NCBI GenBank assembly: GCA_020736575.1
Contig: JAGPYM010000055.1
Coordinates: 1-64,000 of the forward strand
From: Thelonectria olida
Lineage: Eukaryota; Ascomycota; Sordariomycetes; Hypocreales; Nectriaceae
Direction: 5' to 3'
Length of the DNA: 64,000 nucleotides
Shown: positions 56,721 to 64,000 of the stretch, piece by piece
Layout: every line of letters begins with the position of its first letter
Position numbering within the stretch: position 1 is the stretch's first letter
Made by a program: the position numbers and the translations under genes
The notes under the pieces: model-generated
What the model saw: the letters and a program-made list of their open reading frames with translations, nothing else
The model's database searches: none
What the model was told of the DNA's origin: nothing

Positions 56721-58914
56721 ATGGCCAGAACCAAAGGTTTGTACTCTGTGACCTCGTTATGGTCTTGGTCAAGCGTCAACTTTTATACTGACCGTGAATT
56801 CAGCCACAGCCCGAACTAGAAAGCATGACGAAGTTGACTCAGACGAGGAGGCGGAGGAGGTCCAGACAATCAAAGAAAGCTCATCCGAGGAGCTGACTGA
56901 AGTTCTACGAGGTGTCGTCGACATCACCCCGCTGGCCATGAACAGCACCGGCGCCAGTGAGGCTTCCCAGCTGGGGTATTCGTCATCCAAGCTCATCAGC
57001 AACTGGTACCAGCACAAATGCCAATACAACTCTTGCCCACTCCGCTGGAGCGAATTCGACAACGTCGACGACGAAGATGTCGACTTGAACAAGCGCTGCG
57101 CTTCCATCCCCATCGTTCATCGCCATGTATATGTCAACAAGCACTGGGTCACTCAATCCATCACTATACACGACCCTGCCATGCGGACCATTCTCGGAGT
57201 CGTTCTCGCCAAGTACCAGGACCTGGACTTGGAACTCCAGAACTGGACCTTTGAGCCACCTTTCATGCCCTTGGTCCATCGCTGGGAGTCTTTGAAGGAG
57301 TACCACGCCAACGCCACGCCGGGCGCCGTCAAGAATGCATCCTCAGCCCTGCTTGCTTTTCTGACTCCTATCTTGGCTTCCTCCGTAGTCTCGCTCGCTC
57401 GGACGAAGAGGACGGGCAAGGTCTGTTTTGATGATGTTTGGCAGATCTTCCCCCCCAGCTCTGTTGTCTTGACCAAGTTTTACGGCATCGAGACCATCTG
57501 CAGAGTTGTCAAGTACCGCAAACGACTCGAAGACCGCTGTGGAAACCCTGCAGGTTGGGTCATTGACATGGAATACGTTGATTGGAATGGTGAGAAATGC
57601 GGCTGGACAACAACCACGCTCACCATCTGGGAGTTTGAGGGCTTCAAGAGAGTCACCGGACTTCCCGTCTATCCACTGTCATTTACCAGTGACCCGGCCA
57701 AGACCAAAGCCGACATGGTTGAGAGAGGCAGGAAGTTTGAAGCCATGCGTGGGTACCATCTGATGGTGGCCAACGGAACTAAGATCCTGCTCGAGGCCGA
57801 AAAGCCCGAGCAGCGACCCGTGGCTGGCAAAGTCTGCGTTGACGCCGAAGCTTTCTATAGGGTCTGCAATGTGGTGAGGCCGAAGCTTCGACCACTCGGC
57901 GGACAAGTCGACTCGGACTCGGACGAGGCCGATGAAGACGAGGTCGACGCACGCATGTCGGACACGGAATTCGAGGCAAAGTTTACCGTCGCGCCAATCG
58001 AGGCTGCCACGGCCGCCAAGGGCCCGGCTGAGCGGACCGAGGACCTCACACCCCTCAGCGAAGAAGAGCTCCTCATGACGACGCCTTGGGTCAAGGGATT
58101 CGACCTCAAGTCCAAGGAGTTCTGCGAGCTGCACATCTCAGACTTGAAGGACTGGACGTGGAACGATGAGGCATTCGAGAAGCTTGTCCTCCCTGGCGGA
58201 GAGAAGGAGCTTGCCTGGGCGTTTGTGGAAAACAAGAGCTTGTCCAAGTCGGACTTTGACGACTTCATCCCCGACAAGGGCCGCGGTCTGATCATTCTGA
58301 TGTTTGGGCCTCCTGGAGTCGGCAAGACCTTCACCGCCGAAGCTGTCGCAGAGAGATCGAGGGTGCCGTTGTACTCTATGAGTGCGGGAGACCTGGGCAT
58401 TCAGCCGTCCGAGGTTGAAAAGGCCCTTGAGCGTGCCCTCGAGCTCTGCCGGATGTGGAACGCCATGCTTTTGCTGGACGAAGCCGACGTCTTCCTCGGC
58501 GAGCGAACAAGCGAGTCGCTGGCGCGGAACGAACTCGTGTCCATCTTTTTGACCAAGCTGGAATATTACCAGGGCATCTTGTTCCTGACGACCAACCGCA
58601 TCTCCAGCATCGACCACGCTTTCCAGTCGCGAGTTGACCTCTTTCTCCCGTATCACGACCTTACGAACAAGGCTCGTCGACAGGTCTGGGAGAACTTTAT
58701 TGACCGCGCCGGCCGTGACAGGTTCGAAGTCACGGCCGAGTCGCTGGACAAGCTGTCGGAACTGAGCCTCAATGGGCGTGAGATCAAGAATCTTATCAAG
58801 TCTGCGCAGCTACTTTCGTTGAAGAGCGGTGACAAGGTCCCAATGGAGCGCCTGTTCCTGCTTGCCGATAAGCGAGTCCAGGCTCTCAAGTGCCTTGAGG
58901 GAGACAAGGCTTGA
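56721..58914 (+). CDS. AAA ATPase with fungal N-terminal region (DUF7025-like)
   Basis: Exon 1 is only 16 nt (56721-56736), exon 2 56804-58914, intron 67 nt, 708 aa. After an acidic N-terminus comes a segment with LTKFYGIETICRVVKYRKR and a WVIDMEYVDWNGEKCGW core, found before AAA domains in many fungal proteins. The AAA module has Walker A GPPGVGKT (507-514), Walker B LLLDEADVF (D564, E565), sensor 1 LTTNR and the arginine region AFQSRVDLFLPY. The single AAA ring protein may remodel substrates; the partner is unknown. An annotator that misses the micro-exon would start at a wrong internal codon. Confidence 0.9.
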
Positions 58915-59544
58915 GAATAGTTTCAGGTGCTTGTTGTTTGCGGATTTCAGGGGTACAAATTTCCATTCTTACTTGGCCTTGGTCTTCATTCTTTGCCATC
59001 TGTCTGGCATTCATATCAAGTTGCCTCTCAATGTACTCTTCGGCCTCGCTGGTCACACTTGGTCATTATTCACACTCAGTGTACGTAGTTATAACATGGG
59101 TCTTTGTGCCACATTAGTCAAGGGTAGTTAACAATTGTCAATTAGCTACTCCGTTTGCCTGTAAATCCAGCGGCTTTGGCTGATGTCCATGCTGTCCTTC
59201 TTAGTGGCTCTATCCCTCCTCATCCTCCGTCATTGTACCTGCTCCTGTTTTCGTAACCCCCCCTGCCCTTGTACTTCCCCCCCTCCCGTCTGCTCTTCTT
59301 CTGCCTTTTCTTCATTGACTTTCTTTGTTTGAATTAGTGAATAGCATCAGTTATCGGCCTCTAAGCCCATGGCTGGGCTCCATCTACAGATCTACAAACG
59401 TCAAAGCACCATTTGAGGAGATAGAGACCTTCGGCCCGGACTTTGCAGAATTACGAGAAATGTCATCCATAGTTGTTCCAAGTTTATTCAAGATCCATCC
59501 CCAATTAATTCCCTAATATACAAAGAATCGAATATCCACATCAC
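58915..59544. other. Intergenic between convergent genes
   Basis: No gene seen. T-rich and C-rich pyrimidine runs at 59250-59320. Confidence 0.5.
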
Positions 59545-60389
59545 CTAGAATCGGCCAAGAGAAATATCAAGGTGTCCCCCGTTGCTCCACCCTTGACAGC
59601 CACCAGACGGGTTGCCATCATACATGCCGTAAGAGGCACCCGGCTGACTTCCGGCAGCACAGTTGACAAGCTGATACGATCCGGATGTACCGCATGTATT
59701 TCCATTGTAACAGGTGAACACGCAAGTGTTCATGTTTGAGACACATCCTGTCGACACCTTGACGCTCATTGTATTGCCGCCCATATTAACAAGGCGAGAG
59801 ACATCAACCGTAGCGTAAGATCCAGTAGTGAACTCGCCCCATGTGTTGTAGATCTGGCCGTACTGTGATATGGTCGTGGCATGGTTGTTCAGGGCGGCCC
59901 ATCCACCAGACACGCCGTTTGCCAGGGAGATGGTGACGCTGTTGCCGACGTTGGGGAGCGAGTACGAGATCTTTGGCGTACGTACATTCATGAAGCTGGA
60001 TTGGTAGTCATTGGGTGGATTGTCCCAAAGAATAAGAGTGACAGGGACGTTGCTGGGCGATGAAGCCTGGTTTGTAAAGGTGAACGTGTTGGGACCGTCT
60101 CCGCCGATCCAAATGTTGCCATTGTTCGACACGGCATTAGTACCCTGTCCAGCCATACCAATGGTTGACATCCATTGGCAGTCACCCGAGTTCAGGCCGG
60201 TGACAAGATTGTTGCAGCTAAAGCTACGTTTCTGGATGAGAGCATCAATGGAGCTGAGTGAAGTTAGATTCGGTGTCTACAACAACCAGAGCGCGGTACT
60301 CACCCTCCGCCATGAGCTGCTGCCGGCGCTGAGCATGCAAACCCAGCCACGGCGAGCAGGGCAGTAACTGTTGAAACGGGTGACAACAT
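59545..60389 (-). CDS. Asp f 4-like secreted protein
   Basis: Exons 60389-60304 and 60253-59545, intron 50 nt, phase 2, 264 aa. Signal peptide MLSPVSTVTALLAVAGFACSA. The mature part contains NAVSNNGNIWIGG, TWGEFTTGSYATVDVSRLVN, CVSNMNTCVFTCYNG and the C-terminal YGMYDGNPSGGCQGWSNGGH. Order and cysteine pattern match the fungal Asp f 4 allergen family, extracellular proteins of unknown biochemical role. Ends with SLGRF. Confidence 0.75.
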
Positions 60390-61629
60390 CTTAACTAGAT
60401 CGGTTCCCAGTGTGCCCAAGGCGATCAGGTCCAAAAAGAAGGGCTCCAAGAAAAATGGATTAAGGAGTGACTTGAAAAGCAATAACAAAAACGGCTTGTA
60501 GAGAGCGGAAGAGTTTGAAAACCCAAGTGATACTTGGAAGAAGCAATGGCTACTTGATGGGATAATGCATGACATATATTTCGTGAGGGCAAGTTCTACA
60601 TACTGGCGATGAACAGTCGCTCTTCCATCCTTACCTCGTTGTGACATGGCCTGTAACTAAGAAAATGGAACGTTGCCTTGTTCCTTTCAGCAGCTTGACG
60701 CCTTTGTGACTGATTTTGCAGTGCTATAATCTCGTCCAGTGGCATGTTTTGATCCTTCCAGCCCTATTAAGGACTCCTCCATTTGGCGAGCTGCCTTTCT
60801 AGGTGCGCCAGTCCTTGAAGAGGCTAGTGATAGTCATGCCTTGAGCTGCTTGGTCCATGCAACGTAATGGGCGTCCATATTTAATCGAAAGACTCCCACT
60901 CACATTCACCAGACCATGTCTGGCCCATTTTCGGGCCGTTCCCGAAGGATCCAAAAAGCACCAGTCGTTGAAACGATACAATCCTTTCGCTGACAGGATC
61001 TCTAATCCCTTGCAGCTTGCTGCATAATCTGACAGGGATCGATGGTGGCGGCTTAAATATGATCCACGTGGTCAAAAATGATCCCATTACCGAGGACTGC
61101 CAGCCGGCGTGATAGATGGATTACTACAAGGTCCGGTACTTGCTAGACTACTCCAAGTCAGCTTCCACCTGGAGCCTCCTTTTTCAACAGCACGTGGAAA
61201 ATGCAGTATGAGGTGAAGTCAGCACAGTTACAACACCCATCACTAAGCAACACAACATCAAGGTAGGCAAGTTGAAGCATAACGCATGGTTTGATGTTGT
61301 CCTCCAGGTCGGAGTTTTTTTTTTTAATGACCTTATCTCATACATATTAACTCTTGGAAGTTCTCATCATTGCTCATGCCGTCGACTGAACTAATGTTCC
61401 CCAGTCCCCTCCCACTCTTGATTCCTACAACTCTTACCTTGAGAAGGCCATCCCCTACGTGACTCTCAGCCGCAGTGGCCCTCAGCCTCGTCGAATCGCA
61501 TCCCACCTTGCCCAGACGAACCAGTCATGTCGGTACTTTTCTACCCCGCTTGATGCCTGCGCCATTTTTTACCTCTCCCGACTAACGCTATTATTCCTCC
61601 AAGCTTCCTTAAATCCAGTCTTGCTAGAA
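60390..61629. other. Intergenic
   Basis: No gene seen. The open frame in front of 61630 (from 61459) lacks an ATG. Confidence 0.5.
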
Positions 61630-63136
61630 ATGGATCCTTTATCTATTTTAAATCTTTTTTCCATCGGTGTAGCCGTCACGCGATTGATCGGTAACACTAG
61701 CACAGGGCCTCTTGACGAAGAGAAATGGAAGAAGTGCGTTCGCCTCGGTCCCAGCAGCCATAGATTTCACGGCGTTTGGGATATCGCACTTAAAAATGAT
61801 CAAGCCTGGCGGCAGCTCGGTGAAATCATTCTCGAGAACAATGCTCGACATCCCAGTCACCGAATTCCGCAGGACGAGAACAGCGTTCGTCTCTCGGTAG
61901 GGGAGCAAGTTACAAATGACTCGGTGGCCGGTTCGGACGCAGTTTCGGGCTTCACGGCGCTCTCCTCGCAATGGAGAGAAGCTGATTCGCATCTATTGTG
62001 CCCAATCACAACGTATGAAACCTCGGTTCCGGAGCGGGTAGTCAGATACCTACGTGTTTTCGAAGACGAGAACCAGAGGCGTCAAGGTATAGTAACCAAC
62101 CCCACCGCCGGGGCTCGCCGACTGACTCCCCTCAGTCCACATTTTGTGCCGCACATATGGCTTTCCTCCAGCTGAAACCCACGAAGAAGATCAAGCCGGG
62201 GGACCTCGTTTTTACTCGACGGAGCGGTTGGTATCGGAGCTCCAAGCTCTGGACAGCGCTTATCGTGCAGTGAGAACCCGCGAGAACTGGAAGCAGACTT
62301 TTTTGCTGCAAGTTCACCACGCATGTTTGAGGTTCTTTGCCGAATTTCTGGAAAGCCTGGTCCTCCGCGACGGAACAGGCGAAGATGCGGACATGGACCC
62401 AGCCTGGGCTGAGCTGCGCCTTTGGAACCTCAGGAAGATCACGAAACACGCGTACGAGTGTCGACGTCTCTCGGAGATGGGCCGCAAGTTGGTAACCACT
62501 ACCGAATCTCTGATTGATGTAGTCCGGGCTTCACTTCCAATCTCAGACTCACAACCTCTATCGTCCGAGTTCATGGCCATCGGCGTGGAACTGCAGGGTT
62601 GTTGCAGGGAAGTGAAAGAACAGCTGCAGAAACTGTCTGACGGCCTGGAACATGACCTCAAATTCCTCGAGCTCTCTCGGAATGTAAACCAGACCAGAGG
62701 CGTTCAGCAGCTCACCCTCCTCGCCACTGTTTTCCTACCCTTGTCGCTCGCTGCTGGGGTCCTTAGCATGCAAACTCGGTTCAAGGACCTTGGCACCTTA
62801 CTCTACGACTTTTTTGGGGTCGTGGTACTTCTCGGTGCGATTGTTCTCATTATTATCATTGGAATGACTGCGATTGCCATTTTGAGAGACCAAGAGAGCA
62901 GGATTCTAGAGAACAAATTTTACAGGGAAAGCATTCGGGGCAAGTTAATCTTCTTACTAACCCTAGGCCTCTTATGTTATGGAAGCCTGATTCTCTCCTC
63001 GTTTCTAGTTGGACTGTTTCGAGATGTATCTCTCGGTGCCAAGATTCTAGGCTACGGGAGCGCGGCAGCATTTGGGCTTGTATTGATGTCTATTTCATCA
63101 CTGTCTTTCCTTATTTTTATCATAGCCCACTGTTGA
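61630..63136 (+). CDS. CorA-like multi-pass membrane protein
   Basis: Exons 61630-62086 and 62136-63136, intron 49 nt, phase 1, 485 aa. The N-terminal two thirds are soluble, ending in a long helix (EVKEQLQKLSDGLEHDLKFL). Then comes TLLATVFLPLSLAAGVLSMQ, the fungal CorA-like TM1 signature, in which the usual GMN is replaced by the SMQ that follows. Four helices are predicted at about 343-363, 376-402, 422-446 and 456-483, more than the two of true CorA. It may not carry magnesium at all. The start ATG 61630 is followed by a short hydrophobic stretch, LSILNLFSIGVAV. Confidence 0.72.
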
Positions 63137-63812
63137 TACGGTGCCGGTCGATAGCCAGAGCAGAGCAAATCTCTGAGTCTTAACTCAAACATTGAGAAAG
63201 ACTCACTTTAAGCTGAACATGGTCGAGCCGAATCTTACAGCAGACCAGCAGGCCCGACGATAATATTGCAGTCATCCCCCCCTGTTCTTGGTGCATTGGA
63301 ACGTCATCGTAGTGACAGGGCGACATTCCACATACAGGTAGACCTTTTCGACTATAATCGAGTGTCGTGTCTGCCCTAGCTTCACCTCGAGCAAGGTCCA
63401 AGATCCATGTAATTATGCTTCCCAGCATCTACACCCTCCCATACCTAGTCTAAGTTACATTGTCGGTTGGTCTGCCCGAATTCCGGCGATCGTCGCTCAT
63501 TATTTCTCGATTCTTCTGTTTCAACTCGTATCGCGGATGCACATCGGCCAATTTCCCCCCGCATTCTAATCTTGAACCGCGCATAATGTTCCTTTTACCC
63601 GCCAAAGCGCTATTTCAAGGTCGTCCCGACTGGACGGCTAAAGTGCCTTGTCAGACTTGGGAATATGCAGGCCTACAGGTCTCTGCCTCGGTACGCTTCT
63701 TGAATAGTAAGTAGGAGGAGGATCAGTGTGGAGAGTGGTGTCGTGCTCTGTTTTTTCATTCGGCTCGCCAACAATCACAGCTCGCAGCCTCGCTCCATAC
63801 CACAAGGCAACC
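63137..63812. other. Intergenic
   Basis: No gene seen. Confidence 0.5.
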
Positions 63813-64000
63813 ATGGGCTTCTTATCTCCCCAGAAAGAAAAAGGAATCTCCGACGCTGTCCCCACAGACATAGTCGCGAGAGATACTGTTCCTTGGTACA
63901 AGAAGCCTAATCTCCGTATCCTGTGTCCCCTCCTCTTCCCCAAGTGCATCGTGTTGAGTTGACTTCTGGGTAATTATGATGAAATACCCCCTTACATTGT
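63813..64000 (+). CDS. MFS sugar transporter, N-terminal exon only (right edge)
   Basis: ATG 63813 opens MGFLSPQKEKGISDAV and then RDTVPWYKKPNLR, after which a donor GTATCC at 63916 starts an intron that runs to or past the edge. The PWYKKPNLR block equals that of the transporter at 27028 (PWYRKPNLR), so this is a second member of that subfamily. Only about 35 residues are visible. Confidence 0.65.

Noticed and set aside
1..64000. tRNA, 5S rRNA and CRISPR arrays
   Set aside because: Read for typical A/B boxes, cloverleaf arms, 5S core words and regular spaced repeats; none found by eye.

Overview
The window looks like nuclear DNA of a filamentous ascomycete, probably a Sordariomycete. Nearly every gene has several short introns (about 45-110 nt) with CTRAY-like branch sites. 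The families are typical of that group: HET-domain proteins, LaeA/UMTA-like methyltransferases, Pth11-type rhodopsin-fold receptors, fungal sugar transporters and an Asp f 4-like secreted protein. AT-rich, transition-mutated DNA suggests RIP. I saw no tRNA, rRNA or CRISPR array.

Left part (1-34 kb) is accessory in character. It holds two HET genes (1118-3271, 6178-7824), a P450 (9978-11654), four related SAM-dependent methyltransferases (one cut by the left edge, 13309-14519, 15739-17225, 29724-31141), a rhodopsin-fold membrane protein (20643-22008) and an intact sugar transporter (27028-28933). Between them lies a graveyard of gene relics: two short-chain dehydrogenase pieces, two copies of a P-loop kinase piece, a DUF3176-like gene, a 5'-truncated sugar transporter, an epimerase-like piece, an unknown ORF with two C-to-T stops, and a beta-tubulin paralogue with stops and frameshifts. 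One repeat copy (4722-5458) runs into a kilobase of extreme AT richness while its sister (9210-9740) is unmutated.

Right part (34-64 kb) is denser and mostly intact: a C2H2 zinc-finger protein, an EXPERA-domain membrane protein, an Hsp70-like ATPase divergent from a Ser/Thr-rich single-pass membrane protein, a helical protein, a CE1-type secreted esterase, a secreted protein with a Thr/Pro repeat tail, a BTB protein, a zinc-ribbon protein, an RTG2-like Ppx/GppA phosphatase, an AAA ATPase, an Asp f 4-like secreted protein, a CorA-like membrane protein, and the first exon of another sugar transporter at the right edge. One coiled-coil gene relic lies at 43.8-44.8 kb.

Gene models were rebuilt by hand from reading frame, splice phase and family resemblance. 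At least five introns need a GC donor (GC-AG) to keep a conserved protein in frame, and several use AAG acceptors. No polyketide synthase, NRPS or terpene synthase is visible, so the methyltransferases, P450 and transporters do not form a recognisable secondary-metabolite cluster inside this window. Nothing here is proven to be a new system. The best leads are the methyltransferase family, the GC-AG intron density, the RIP boundary inside a repeat, and the Hsp70-like/membrane/helical gene trio at 38-43.5 kb.
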